A DNA stretch of 63,703 bases, from the NCBI RefSeq assembly GCF_007049795.1, contig NZ_SCFY01000025.1, positions 1 through 63,703 on the forward strand. The letters run 5' to 3'. The stretch is from Ectopseudomonas mendocina. Its GTDB lineage: Bacteria > Pseudomonadota > Gammaproteobacteria > Pseudomonadales > Pseudomonadaceae. Below the pieces are notes generated by a model that did no database searches, was not told where the DNA came from, and saw nothing but the letters and a program-made list of their open reading frames with translations. Shown here one piece after another: positions 25,869 through 34,334 of the stretch; position 1 is the first letter of the stretch; each line of letters starts with the position of its first letter. The translations under genes and the position numbers were made by a program.

Positions 25869-26681
25869 TTAGTCTTCCACTATGGCTGGCATACCGAAGA
25901 ACGCTCGCGCACAGGTTGTGGTCTGTGCTGCCAGGGTTTCCTCGCTTTGCCCGCGGTGCAGCGCCACCTCGCGCAGCACCTCGCCGAGAAAGGCGGGCTC
26001 GTTACGCCCGCTCTTGGGTTTGGGGCGCAGGCTGCGCGGCAGCAGGAAGGGCGCATCGGTCTCCAGCATCAGGCGCTCGCCGGGGATGTCCCTAAGCAGC
26101 GGGTGCAGATGCGTGCCGCGACGTTCGTCACAAACCCAGCCGGTGATGCCGATATGCAGGTCTAGATCGAGATAGGCATAGAGTGCACGGCGCTCGCCAG
26201 TGAAGCAGTGCACCACCGCTGCCGGCAGCTGATCACGATAGCCACGCAGTATCTCCAGCAGACGCTGGCTGGCTTCGCGCTCATGCAGAAACACCGGCAT
26301 TTGCAGTTCGACGGCCAGGGCCAACTGTTCTTCCAGGGCTTTTTCCTGCGCCGGACGCGGCGAGAAGTCGCGATCGAAGTCCAGGCCGCATTCACCCACA
26401 GCGCGTACTTGCGGCTGCGCCAGCAGCGCCTTGAGAGTATTACTGCTGGCGCTGTTCCACGAGCTGGCATCATGCGGGTGAACCCCGGCGGTACTGAACA
26501 GACGTTGGCCACTGCTATCCAGCTGTCGGCAAAGTGCGAGGCTCGCCTCGCTTTCATTCAGACTGGTGCCGGTCAGCACCAGCTGACACACGCCGGCTGC
26601 GTAGGCACGTTCGAGCAGCGCCTCGGCCTGCACAGCGAGGCTGGGGTGGGTGAGATTGACGGCAATATCGATGAGTTGCAT
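25869..26681 (-). CDS. tatD: TatD family metal-dependent DNase
   Basis: 270-residue TIM-barrel hydrolase. The start MQLIDIAVNLTHPS parallels E. coli TatD (FDIGVNLTSS) and lacks the HxH motif of the YcfH/YjjV group. Metal ligands and motifs are seen in STAGVHPHDAS, AVGECGLDFDRDFS, PVFLHEREA, VVHCFTGER, ITGWVCDERRGTH and LMLETDAPFLLPR. Family members have 3'-5' exonuclease or DNase activity; they are not part of the Tat export channel despite the name. It lies 98 bp upstream of the chemoreceptor gene in the same direction. Confidence 0.93.
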   Translation of the reverse strand: MQLIDIAVNLTHPSLAVQAEALLERAYAAGVCQLVLTGTSLNESEASLALCRQLDSSGQRLFSTAGVHPHDASSWNSASSNTLKALLAQPQVRAVGECGLDFDRDFSPRPAQEKALEEQLALAVELQMPVFLHEREASQRLLEILRGYRDQLPAAVVHCFTGERRALYAYLDLDLHIGITGWVCDERRGTHLHPLLRDIPGERLMLETDAPFLLPRSLRPKPKSGRNEPAFLGEVLREVALHRGQSEETLAAQTTTCARAFFGMPAIVED

Positions 26682-26940
26682 GGTGCCACCTGTTGAACGC
26701 GAAAGGGCAGAATAGCAGAAGCCGTCCATTCGTCAGGAAGTCGATTTAAAACAATAACTTGTTCGCCATTTTTAAGGTTGATGCAAGGTTTTGGGGTGGC
26801 GCTGTGACGCTTGGCTGTGCCAATCTCCGCGCCCCTGCCGGCTTTGGGAACTTGTTCGGCGGGCGTAAGGTCTGTCGCGCATCGGCGAGCAGCAGGCCAC
26901 CAAGAGGCTGCGGCGGCCAACCGCCTTCCCTGGAGAATCG

Positions 26941-28356
26941 ATGTCGCGATTGCTGCTGATCCTGTGTCTGTTGGCCATGCTGCCGCTGCCGGTCAGCGCA
27001 CGCCTGGCTGGCCCGCCCGAGGTTGGCAGCCAGACTCGCAGTACCCGCGATCTGCCGGCGATTCGTAGCAGCGGTGAGTTGCGTGTGCTGGTCAATCAGA
27101 GCCGCAACAGCTCGGGCTCGGTCAAGGGCCAGAGCATCGGCGTGGAGTACCACCGCCTGCGTGCGTTCGAGCAGTACCTCAATCGCAATTCCCGTGATGG
27201 CCGCAACCTCAGGCTGAAGATCATCCCCAAGGCCAAGGATCAGTTACTCGGCGCCCTGCAGCGCGGCGAGGGCGATGTGGTCGCGCCCGGCGAATTGCTC
27301 AATGTGCGCACCGGGCATGATGTCAGTGCCAGCACGGCGATTCGCCGTGAGGTACCACTGGTGTTGGTCTCCAAGCAGGGTAACCGGCACTACCGCAGCC
27401 TTGAACAATTGGCCGGGCGTAGCCTCTCGTTACCGGCGGGTAGCGCCGTGGGCGAAGCGCTGAGGTTGATCAACCAGCAACTGGCAGATCGCAAACTGCC
27501 GCCCATCGTGGTCGAGTGGGTCGACCCCAGTCTGGCCGTCGAAGATGTACTGGAAATGGTCCAGGCCGGAATCTTCGAACGTACTGCGGTAGAACTGCCG
27601 ATCGCCGAGCGCTGGGCCAAGGTGATGCCCAAGTTGCGCGTCGACAAGCATTTGATCCTGGCGCGTGATGGCGACATGAAATGGTTCGTGCGCCCCGATG
27701 CGCCGATGCTGCGTGCCAGCATCGACCGTTTCTTCAGCAGCTATCAGAGCCCGGCCGACCAGGATGCGGCGTTTCAACGTGTCTATCGCCGCCTGTACAA
27801 GGTGCATTCACCGCTGGGACGCGCCGAGCGACAGCGGCTGGAGAAGGTGCGTCCGGTGTTGCAGCAGCATGCCGAGCAGCAGGGCTTCGATTGGCTGATG
27901 CTGGCCGCGCTGGCATTCAAGGAGTCGACGTTGAACCCGTCGGCGCGCGGTGCCAGTGGCGCAACCGGTCTGATGCAGATCACCCCGGCGGCAGCGCGCA
28001 GTGTCGGGGTGGGCAGCATTCAGAGCATCAACGACAACGTTCAGGCCAGCAGCAAGTACCTGGCGATGATTCGCCGCAATTTCTTCAATAGCCCGCAGCT
28101 CAACGAGCGCGAGCGTATGGCATTCGTGCTGGCCGGATACAACCTGGGCCCGCAACGGGTGCAGAGTCTGCGTGCCGAGGCGCGCAGGCGGGGCCTGAAT
28201 CCCAATCAATGGTTCTTTCAGGTCGAACGTGTGGCCATGGAACAGATGGGCATGGGTGTGGTGAGTTATGTGAACGCGGTGAATAAGTACTACCTTGCTT
28301 ATGACCGTGAACGCTATTTGCTCGAACCGCAGGGACGGCGTCTGACGGCCAAATAG
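26941..28356 (+). CDS. Membrane-bound lytic transglycosylase MltF-like
   Basis: 471 residues with a signal peptide (LLLILCLLAMLPLPVSA). A periplasmic solute-binding-like regulatory domain (about 40-270, opening with SSGELRVLVNQSR) is followed by a lysozyme-like SLT domain (about 305-460) with catalytic Glu near 327 in LAFKESTLNPSARGASGATGLMQITPAAA and the AGYNLGPQRV motif. The enzyme cleaves peptidoglycan glycan strands to 1,6-anhydro products. Position near tatD, a chemoreceptor and tgpA suggests the P. aeruginosa PA2865 (MltF2) orthologue. Confidence 0.9.
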   Translation: MSRLLLILCLLAMLPLPVSARLAGPPEVGSQTRSTRDLPAIRSSGELRVLVNQSRNSSGSVKGQSIGVEYHRLRAFEQYLNRNSRDGRNLRLKIIPKAKDQLLGALQRGEGDVVAPGELLNVRTGHDVSASTAIRREVPLVLVSKQGNRHYRSLEQLAGRSLSLPAGSAVGEALRLINQQLADRKLPPIVVEWVDPSLAVEDVLEMVQAGIFERTAVELPIAERWAKVMPKLRVDKHLILARDGDMKWFVRPDAPMLRASIDRFFSSYQSPADQDAAFQRVYRRLYKVHSPLGRAERQRLEKVRPVLQQHAEQQGFDWLMLAALAFKESTLNPSARGASGATGLMQITPAAARSVGVGSIQSINDNVQASSKYLAMIRRNFFNSPQLNERERMAFVLAGYNLGPQRVQSLRAEARRRGLNPNQWFFQVERVAMEQMGMGVVSYVNAVNKYYLAYDRERYLLEPQGRRLTAK

Positions 28357-28461
28357 ATATCTATTTATTCGTTTTTTATAAGCGGTATTTTGCTATTTTT
28401 TAATCGAATAAATTGGATATTCTGTGCGCCATCCAACCCACACACCAAAGGAAGCCTTGCA

Positions 28462-28896
28462 ATGAACAACCTGATCAAAAGCATTACCGACAGCCAGGCC
28501 GGTTTGGGTATCACTATCCTGCGCATCATCGCTGGCATTACCTTCGCCGCTCATGGTGCACAGAAGCTGTTCGGCTGGTTTGGCGGTTATGGTCTGGCGG
28601 GTGTCGCGCAGTGGATGGAGAGCATCGGCCTGGCTCCGGGCTACCTGATGGCGCTGATGGCCGGTAGCGCAGAGTTCTTCGGCGGCGTGGCGTTGATCAT
28701 CGGCCTGCTGGTGCGCCCGGCGGCGGCGGTGCTGGCGGTAACCATGCTGGTGGCGATCTTCACCGTGCATCTGGCCAATGGCTTCTTCATGAGCAATAAC
28801 GGCTATGAGTTCGCCCTGGCGCTGCTGGCCATCAGCGTGGCGCTGGTATTCGAAGGTGCCGGCAAGCTGTCGGTCGATGGCAAGCTAGCGCGCTGA
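28462..28896 (+). CDS. DoxX family membrane protein
   Basis: 144-residue protein with four predicted membrane helices and the DoxX pattern: ILRIIAGITFAAHGAQKLFGWFGGYGLAG near residues 16-45, then GSAEFFGGVALIIGLLVRPAAAVLAVTMLVAIF. AAAGGAAG precedes the ATG at 28462. The 105 bp before it are AT-rich and probably hold the promoter. Related proteins take part in oxidative-stress or quinone-linked processes in other bacteria; here the function is unknown. An intrinsic terminator follows 20 bp after the stop. Confidence 0.88.
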   Translation: MNNLIKSITDSQAGLGITILRIIAGITFAAHGAQKLFGWFGGYGLAGVAQWMESIGLAPGYLMALMAGSAEFFGGVALIIGLLVRPAAAVLAVTMLVAIFTVHLANGFFMSNNGYEFALALLAISVALVFEGAGKLSVDGKLAR

Positions 28897-28915
28897 TTCA
28901 GCCCGGCAGCAAACG

Positions 28916-28941
28916 AGAAGGCCCGCCAATGCGGGCCTTCT
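28916..28941. terminator. Two-way terminator between doxX and the LysR gene
   Basis: AGAAGGCCCGC and GCGGGCCTTCT are exact complements around CAAT, followed by TGCGTTTGTC on the plus strand. It serves the convergent DoxX and LysR genes. Confidence 0.8.
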
Positions 28942-28959
28942 TGCGTTTGTCTTTAACGA

Positions 28960-29895
28960 TCAGGCCGTAGCAGCCTGCTCGGCTTTCTTCTCCTGGGCGA
29001 CCACCTGTTGCGCCAGCTCGATCATCTGTTCACGCATCCAGCGGTTAGCCGGATCCTGGTCGGTGCTTTCATGCCAGTACAGGTGGGTTTCCAGCGTCGG
29101 CACGTCGCCGACCGGCAAGGTCACGTGGTGCAGGTTATGGCGACGGGCAAAGCGCTCCGGCACGGTCATCACCATGTCGGTCTGCTGCATCACGCTGCTG
29201 GCCATAAGATAGTGTTGCGAGCGCAGGGCAATCTTGCGCTGGATGCCCATCTTGCCCAGCGCCAGGTCGACGTATCCGAGGCCGCTGCGGCGGCTGGAGA
29301 TGTGGATGTGGGTGAGCGACAGGTATTCGTCGAGGCTGATCTTTTCCTTGGCCAGCGGGTGGCCAGGGCGCATGGCGCAGACGTAGCGATCATCGAGCAG
29401 CTTGACGTGACGAACCTGCGGGTCGGTGTTCAATGGCGCGTCGACGGCGAAGTCGAGCCGGCCGGCTGCCAACTCCTTGGTGGTTTCGCGGCGCTTGGCC
29501 AGAAAACTCTCGATGCATACGCTAGGCGCCAGGCGACGCAAGCGCTGGAACAGTGGCGGCAGAAGAATCTGCTCGGATAGGTCGGTCATGCTGATGCGGT
29601 AAGTCTTGCCGGCCTGCTGCGGATTGAATGTACGGCTTTCCTGCACTGAAACGCGCAGCAGCTGCAGGGCGTTACGCACCGAACCGATGATGTTCTGCGC
29701 CATGGGTGTCGGCACCATACCTTGGGCGGTGCGTACGAACAGCGGGTCGTTGAAGGTTTCGCGCAGGCGGGCGAGGGCGTTGGACACCGCCGGCTGGGTG
29801 ATGCCGACGATTTGTCCTGCACGGGTCAGATTGGCCTCGGTGTAGATGGCGTCGAAGACGATGAAGAGATTCAGATCCACCTTGGTCAGGTTCAT
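28960..29895 (-). CDS. LysR-family transcriptional regulator
   Basis: 311 residues. The N-terminal winged helix-turn-helix is typical: DLNLFIVFDAIYTEANLTRAGQIVGITQPAVSNALARLRETFNDPLFVRTAQG. The C-terminal part is a substrate-binding-like effector domain. It is transcribed away from an acyl-CoA dehydrogenase gene 149 bp off, the usual LysR target geometry, and the gap holds two overlapping dyads. Control of that dehydrogenase and of its own gene is the likely role. The effector is unknown. Confidence 0.92.
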   Translation of the reverse strand: MNLTKVDLNLFIVFDAIYTEANLTRAGQIVGITQPAVSNALARLRETFNDPLFVRTAQGMVPTPMAQNIIGSVRNALQLLRVSVQESRTFNPQQAGKTYRISMTDLSEQILLPPLFQRLRRLAPSVCIESFLAKRRETTKELAAGRLDFAVDAPLNTDPQVRHVKLLDDRYVCAMRPGHPLAKEKISLDEYLSLTHIHISSRRSGLGYVDLALGKMGIQRKIALRSQHYLMASSVMQQTDMVMTVPERFARRHNLHHVTLPVGDVPTLETHLYWHESTDQDPANRWMREQMIELAQQVVAQEKKAEQAATA

Positions 29896-29930
29896 GCCGG
29901 CAGTGCTCCAGGGGCGTCGATATCAGTCGA

Positions 29931-29956
29931 TCATATATCGGTTATGAATGTTCATA
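29931..29956. promoter_or_regulatory. Overlapping dyads, probable LysR binding site
   Basis: TCATA-N7-TATGA (29931-29947) is a LysR-type interrupted dyad. It shares its right half with a second perfect dyad, TATGAA-TG-TTCATA (29943-29956). Both lie between the divergent LysR and acyl-CoA dehydrogenase genes, 36-60 bp from the LysR start. Binding by the adjacent regulator is inferred. Confidence 0.55.
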
Positions 29957-30044
29957 CACGCTGAAAATAGGTTCGATAAATCTTAAGCGCTGTTCTAGCA
30001 TCATTTCCACAACCTCTCACCCTTTGTCACAAACAGGTAACCCC

Positions 30045-31274
30045 ATGGATTTCGCCTATTCCCCGAAGGTTCAAGAGCTGCGTGAAAGTGTCAGCGCATT
30101 CATGGAGGCGCACGTTTATCCGGCCGAAGCGATATTCGAGCAGCAGGTGGCAGAAGGCGATCGCTGGCAGCCGACCGCGATCATGGAAGAGTTGAAGAAC
30201 AAGGCTAAAGCCGAAGGTCTGTGGAACCTGTTCCTGCCCGAGTCCGACTATGGCGCGGGGCTGACCAACACCGAATACGCGCCGCTGGCCGAGATCATGG
30301 GGCGCTCGCTGATCGGCCCGGAGCCGTTCAACTGCGCCGCGCCGGACACCGGCAACATGGAGGTGCTAGTGCGCTACGGCAACGAGGCGCAGAAGCAGCA
30401 GTGGCTGGAGCCGCTGCTGTCCGGCGAGATTCGCTCCGCCTTCGCCATGACCGAGCCGGGCGTGGCGTCGAGCGACGCCACCAATATGCAGGCCAATGCT
30501 CGTCGCGAGGGCGATGAGTGGGTGATCAACGGCCGCAAATGGTGGACCTCGGGCGCCTGTGATCCGCGCTGCAAGGTGATGATCTTCATGGGCCTGACCA
30601 ACCCGGACGCGCCGCGTCACCAGCAGCACTCGATGATTCTGGTGCCGATGGATGCCCCAGGCGTCACCGTACTGCGTCCGTTGCCGGTATTCGGCTACGA
30701 CGATGCGCCACATGGCCATGCCGAAGTGCTGTTCGAGAACGTGCGCGTACCTTACGAGAACGTGTTGCTTGGCGAAGGCCGTGGCTTCGAGATCGCCCAG
30801 GGGCGCCTCGGCCCAGGCCGTATCCACCACTGCATGCGTTCGATCGGCATGGCCGAGCGTGCCTTGGAACTGATGTGCAAGCGCGCCGTGAGCCGCACGG
30901 CCTTCGGTAAGCCGTTGGCACGCCTGGGTGGCAATATCGATCACATCGCCGATTCGCGCATGGAGATCAACCAGGCACGCCTGCTGACTCTGAACGCGGC
31001 TTATATGATGGATACCGTTGGCAACAAGATCGCCGCCAGCGAAATCGCCCAGATCAAGGTGGTGGCGCCCAACGTGGCGCTGAAGGTAATCGACCGCGCG
31101 ATCCAGATGCACGGCGGTGCCGGTGTCTCCAACGACTTCCCGCTGGCTTACTGGTACGCCATGCAGCGCACTCTGCGTCTGGCCGACGGCCCGGACGAGG
31201 TGCACCGCGCCGCCATCGGCAAGTTCGAGATCGGCAAGTATGTGCCGCGTGACGTGATGAAAGCCAGCCGCTGA
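30045..31274 (+). CDS. Acyl-CoA dehydrogenase (ACAD11-like)
   Basis: 409-residue FAD enzyme that introduces the alpha-beta double bond of acyl-CoA thioesters. Signature stretches are FAMTEPGVASSDATNMQANARREGDEWVINGRKWWTSGA (FAD/substrate binding) and VIDRAIQMHGGAGVSNDFPLAYWYAMQRTLRLADGPDEVHR near the C-terminus. The latter resembles the dehydrogenase domain of the ACAD10/11 group. The start MDFAYSPKVQELRE is chosen over an in-frame codon seven residues earlier because it fits the family N-terminus. The gene is divergent from a LysR regulator. Its exact substrate is unknown. Confidence 0.92.
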   Translation: MDFAYSPKVQELRESVSAFMEAHVYPAEAIFEQQVAEGDRWQPTAIMEELKNKAKAEGLWNLFLPESDYGAGLTNTEYAPLAEIMGRSLIGPEPFNCAAPDTGNMEVLVRYGNEAQKQQWLEPLLSGEIRSAFAMTEPGVASSDATNMQANARREGDEWVINGRKWWTSGACDPRCKVMIFMGLTNPDAPRHQQHSMILVPMDAPGVTVLRPLPVFGYDDAPHGHAEVLFENVRVPYENVLLGEGRGFEIAQGRLGPGRIHHCMRSIGMAERALELMCKRAVSRTAFGKPLARLGGNIDHIADSRMEINQARLLTLNAAYMMDTVGNKIAASEIAQIKVVAPNVALKVIDRAIQMHGGAGVSNDFPLAYWYAMQRTLRLADGPDEVHRAAIGKFEIGKYVPRDVMKASR

Positions 31275-31337
31275 CGCCGTGGTGTGTCTAGTCCTGAAAT
31301 AGGTTTACACCGTTTCGACTAGATTTGCGGTACCTAG

Positions 31338-31371
31338 AACGCCCGATGCGCCGCATCGGGCGTTTTGTATT
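31338..31371 (+). terminator. Strong intrinsic terminator hairpin
   Basis: AACGCCCGATGCG and CGCATCGGGCGTT form a 13-bp stem with almost no loop, followed by TTGTATT. It lies about 64 bp past the acyl-CoA dehydrogenase stop and immediately before the group II intron fragment. It may be the native terminator of the dehydrogenase gene. Confidence 0.65.
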
Positions 31372-31691
31372 GTGCGCCCAGCATGGGCGCACTCCTGCGG
31401 GGCAAGTCCCGCCGTAAGTTGATCACAGCGAACGAAGTGAAGCGCAACTGCGTGAGGGTGACCGAGCGTGGAGAGGAAGCGTGGAGCGTAATCTGCGAGC
31501 CGATGAACAAGAACCGGATAGAAGGCGCTATGGAGCAGGGCGAGCGGGCAATGAGCCGCAAAGCTCTGGTGATCAAGGCGAAGTGGCGTAGATCCGGCGG
31601 TTGTGCAGAGAAGGAGTGCGTTCTTACCTGGGGAGACCTCGCCTCGATCCTGAAAGGGTAACGGCGTCGAGCCGGAGCGAGAAGTCAGCAT
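31372..31691 (+). mobile_element. 5' fragment of a group II intron
   Basis: The segment begins with GTGCG, matching the group II 5' end GUGYG. It opens with the perfect stem GTGCGCCC-AGCAT-GGGCGCAC, goes on through a GCGGGGCAAGTCCCGC hairpin and a long structured region resembling domain I, and reaches GAGCGAGAAGTCAGCA, a stretch commonly found just ahead of the intron-encoded protein. It then stops at the junction with the IS3 remnant. The maturase gene and domains V-VI are absent, so it cannot splice or move. The match is by recognition, not by alignment. Confidence 0.55.
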
Positions 31692-31844
31692 ACGTAACCA
31701 TACCAAAACAGTGGGCCGGCCTTGGATACCATACCGTTCCTGGGCCTGCTGATAGGTCAGCTCGCCTTTTTCAACCTGATCGACCGCCGCCAATTTAAAA
31801 GTCAGCGAGTAAACACGCTGCGTACGCTTAACACCTTGCACCAT
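31692..31844 (-). pseudogene. Truncated IS3-family orfA transposase
   Basis: The first 51 codons encode a typical IS3 orfA N-terminus with its helix-turn-helix: RTQRVYSLTFKLAAVDQVEKG, then YQQAQERYGIQGR and VLVWLR. After that the reading passes into unrelated intron sequence and remains open only by chance. It lies about 27 bp inside the right terminal repeat of the element. It is non-functional. Confidence 0.7.
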
Positions 31845-31905
31845 CGAGATCTCCAGCCCCTCGGGACGAAGGTGTAAGCCTTATTCAGGACGGGACACGG
31901 GCAAT

Positions 31906-31932
31906 AAAAAGGCTGCCATTGGCAGCCTTTTT
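31906..31932 (-). terminator. Intrinsic terminator of gltA
   Basis: AAAAAGGCTGCC and GGCAGCCTTTTT form a stem with loop ATT. On the minus strand the hairpin is followed by a T-run, 16 bp past the gltA stop. It would also work in the opposite direction against transcripts from the IS remnant. Confidence 0.85.
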
Positions 31933-31947
31933 CGTTTCGCGGTGCTA

Positions 31948-33231
31948 TCAGTCGCGGTTAGCCGGCAGATCACGCTGCTCGTAACCGGTGTACAGCTGGC
32001 GCGGACGGCCGATCTTGTACGGACCCGAAAGCATTTCCTTCCAGTGCGAGATCCAGCCCACGGTACGTGCCAGGGCGAAGATAACGGTGAACATCGAGGT
32101 CGGAATGCCGATGGCCTTGAGGATGATGCCCGAGTAGAAGTCCACGTTCGGGTACAGGTTGCGCTCTTTGAAGTACGGATCGGTCAGGGCGATCTCTTCC
32201 AGGCGCATAGCCAGTTCCAGCTGCGGGTCATTGGTGATGCCCAGCTCGCCGAGGACTTCGTCGCAGGTCTGCTTCATCACGGTGGCGCGCGGGTCGCGGT
32301 TCTTGTAAACGCGATGACCAAAGCCCATCAGCTTGAATGGGTCGTTCTTGTCCTTGGCCTTGGCGATGAACTTGTCGATGTTGGAAACGTCACCGATCTC
32401 GTCGAGCATGGCCAGTACGGCTTCGTTGGCGCCGCCGTGTGCCGGGCCCCACAGCGCAGCGATACCGGCTGCGATACAGGCGAACGGGTTGGCACCCGAG
32501 GAGCCAGCCAGGCGTACGGTGGAGGTGGAGGCGTTCTGCTCATGGTCAGCGTGGAGGATGAAGATCTTGTCCATCGCCTTGGCCAGCACCGGGCTGATCG
32601 GTTTGATCTCGCACGGGGTGTTGAACATCATGTGCAGGAAGTTTTCCGCGTAATTCAGGTCATTGCGCGGGTACATCATGGGCTGGCCCATGGAGTACTT
32701 GTAGGTCATGGCGGCTATGGTCGGCATCTTGGCCACCAGGCGCATGGCCGACACTTCGCGGTGCTGCGGGTTATTGATGTCCAGCGAGTCATGATAGAAC
32801 GCGGACAGGGCGCCAACTACGCCACACATGATGGCCATTGGGTGGGCATCGCGGCGGAAGCCGTTGAAGAAGGTCTTCAGTTGCTCATGAACCATGGTGT
32901 GGTTCTTGATGGTGCTGACGAACTGGGCCTTTTCTTCCTTGCTAGGCAGTTCGCCATTGAGCAGCAGGTAGCAGGTTTCCAGGTAGTCGGATTGCTCGGC
33001 GAGCTGCTCGATGGGGTAGCCGCGGTGCAGCAGGATCCCTTGGTCGCCGTCGATATAGGTGATCTTCGACTCGCAAGAGGCGGTCGACATGAAACCAGGA
33101 TCAAATGTGAACCGACCCGTGGCGGTCAGGCTCCGCACATCGATTACATCGGGACCAACAGTGCCGGTCAGAACGGGCAGTTCGACGGGGGCATTGCCCT
33201 CGATGATCAACTGCGCTTTTTTGTCAGCCAT
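31948..33231 (-). CDS. gltA: Citrate synthase
   Basis: Condenses acetyl-CoA and oxaloacetate to citrate, the first TCA step. 427 residues, the length of the hexameric type II enzymes of Gram-negatives. Catalytic regions are intact: WGPAHGGANEAVLAML, GFGHRVYKNRDPRA and the Asp in NVDFYSGI. The start MADKKAQLIIEG at 33231 has the ribosome site GGAGG six bases upstream; upstream in-frame codons are not used by relatives. It is divergent from the sdh-suc operon, the arrangement found at PA1580-PA1589 of P. aeruginosa. Confidence 0.97.
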   Translation of the reverse strand: MADKKAQLIIEGNAPVELPVLTGTVGPDVIDVRSLTATGRFTFDPGFMSTASCESKITYIDGDQGILLHRGYPIEQLAEQSDYLETCYLLLNGELPSKEEKAQFVSTIKNHTMVHEQLKTFFNGFRRDAHPMAIMCGVVGALSAFYHDSLDINNPQHREVSAMRLVAKMPTIAAMTYKYSMGQPMMYPRNDLNYAENFLHMMFNTPCEIKPISPVLAKAMDKIFILHADHEQNASTSTVRLAGSSGANPFACIAAGIAALWGPAHGGANEAVLAMLDEIGDVSNIDKFIAKAKDKNDPFKLMGFGHRVYKNRDPRATVMKQTCDEVLGELGITNDPQLELAMRLEEIALTDPYFKERNLYPNVDFYSGIILKAIGIPTSMFTVIFALARTVGWISHWKEMLSGPYKIGRPRQLYTGYEQRDLPANRD

Positions 33232-33290
33232 ATGTGGCCTCCTAGTTATGCTTGAAATCATCAGACAGCCCCCCACGCAGGGCCCGCACC

Positions 33291-33318
33291 ACTATAGTGG
33301 GATAAATCCGAAAGTCAA
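33291..33318 (-). promoter_or_regulatory. Sigma70-type promoter of gltA
   Basis: Read on the minus strand, TTGACT, a 16-bp spacer and TATAGT form a near-consensus promoter. Transcription would start about 50 bp before the gltA ATG. Confidence 0.6.
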
Positions 33319-33432
33319 TTTGCGAGAACCCAGGCAGTAGAAGGGTTTGAGCGCTATTTTCAGCGAAAAAAGGCCGCTATTTACGCCATTTGTTTAAAGG
33401 CTGCAATGCGCTTTTTGGGGGAGGGCATTGCA

Positions 33433-33461
33433 TTGTCATTAGTCTGCTAACTGTCTATACT
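33433..33461 (+). promoter_or_regulatory. Sigma70-type promoter of the sdh-suc operon
   Basis: TTGTCA (33433-33438), a 17-bp spacer and TATACT (33456-33461) form a good housekeeping promoter. The predicted leader before sdhC is about 125 bases. The 363-bp gap between gltA and sdhC otherwise holds no gene that I can support. Confidence 0.6.
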
Positions 33462-33594
33462 CTGCGGCCGACCGCCACAGGCTTTAGGGCCGTGTCATGG
33501 CGGTTGTCACTCATTGGGTGATGGGTACCTTGCCAGTGCACTTCCCAACAACTTTGCCCTGATCGTTAGGGGCTCTCAGTGTGATAATAAAGCC

Positions 33595-33969
33595 GTGAAT
33601 AGCCAACGACCTGTAAACCTAGACCTTCGGACTATCAAGCTTCCGATCACCGCTTACACGTCCATTCTTCACCGTATCTCCGGTGTCATCCTCTTTGTCG
33701 GTATCGCCATTCTGCTGTTTGGCCTCGACAAGTCGCTGACCTCCGAAGAGGGCTTCGCCCAGGTGAAAGAATGCCTGACCAGCCCGCTGGCCAAGTTCGT
33801 GATCTGGGGTCTGTTGTCCGCTCTGCTGTACCACCTGGTGGCCGGTGTACGCCACTTGATCATGGACATGGGCATCGGTGAGACGCTGGAAGGCGGCAAG
33901 CTGGGCTCGAAAATCGTCGTCGTAGTGGCGGCGGTAGTGATCGTGCTGCTGGGGGTGTGGATATGGTAA
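33595..33969 (+). CDS. sdhC: Succinate dehydrogenase cytochrome b556 subunit
   Basis: Membrane anchor that binds heme b and ubiquinone in complex II. 124 residues with three helices. The SdhC signature SILHRISGVILFVG is near residues 23-36, and the heme-ligand region is in LSALLYHLVAGVRHLIMDMG. The GTG at 33595 gives the expected N-terminus VNSQRPVNLDLRTIKLP; no ATG fits, and upstream residues do not resemble SdhC. First gene of the sdhCDAB set; its stop overlaps the sdhD start. Confidence 0.92.
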   Translation: MNSQRPVNLDLRTIKLPITAYTSILHRISGVILFVGIAILLFGLDKSLTSEEGFAQVKECLTSPLAKFVIWGLLSALLYHLVAGVRHLIMDMGIGETLEGGKLGSKIVVVVAAVVIVLLGVWIW

Positions 33970-34331
33970 CTAATGTCACGAATTTCTCGCGTTCGGGCCT
34001 CTATGACTGGATGGCTCAGCGCGTTTCTGCTGTCGTTCTCGCGGCTTACACGCTGTTTCTGCTGGGCTATGTGATCTGTAATCCAGGTATGGGCTACGCC
34101 GAATGGCATGGCCTGTTCTCGCATACCGCAATGCGCATCTTCAGCCTGCTGGCCCTCGTTGCACTGAGCGTGCACGCCTGGGTTGGCATGTGGACCATTT
34201 CCACCGACTACCTGACGCCGATGGCGCTGGGCAAGTGGGCGACTGGTGTGCGTTTCCTGTTCCAGGCCGTGTGTGGCATCGCCATGTTCACGATGTTCGT
34301 CTGGGGCGTGCAGATTCTGTGGGGTTTCTGA
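33963..34331 (+). CDS. sdhD: Succinate dehydrogenase hydrophobic anchor SdhD
   Basis: Second membrane subunit of complex II, 122 residues and three helices. The conserved start GLYDWMAQRVSAVVLAAYTLFLLGY and the heme/quinone region ALSVHAWVGMWTISTDYL are present. The ATG at 33963 lies inside the last codons of sdhC, so translation is coupled. It is followed three bases later by sdhA. Confidence 0.94.
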   Translation: MVTNVTNFSRSGLYDWMAQRVSAVVLAAYTLFLLGYVICNPGMGYAEWHGLFSHTAMRIFSLLALVALSVHAWVGMWTISTDYLTPMALGKWATGVRFLFQAVCGIAMFTMFVWGVQILWGF

Positions 34332-34334
34332 TTC

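Larger units (their letters stand above)
31285..31897. mobile_element. Degenerate IS3-family element
   Basis: Imperfect terminal inverted repeats bound the element: 31285-31311 (TGTCTAGTCCTGAAATAGG...) and the complement of 31871-31897 (TGTCCCGTCCTGAATAAGG...) agree at 22 of 27 positions and begin with TG, as in IS3-family ends. Just inside the right end is the start of an orfA transposase gene, cut off after about 51 codons. The rest of orfA and all of orfB are missing; a terminator hairpin and a group II intron fragment occupy the interior. No target duplication is visible. Confidence 0.6.

Noticed and set aside
31305..31690. Continuation of the orfA frame on the minus strand as a possible protein
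   Set aside because: Similarity to transposase ends near codon 51; beyond that the frame crosses structured intron RNA sequence and a terminator hairpin, so it is open by chance.
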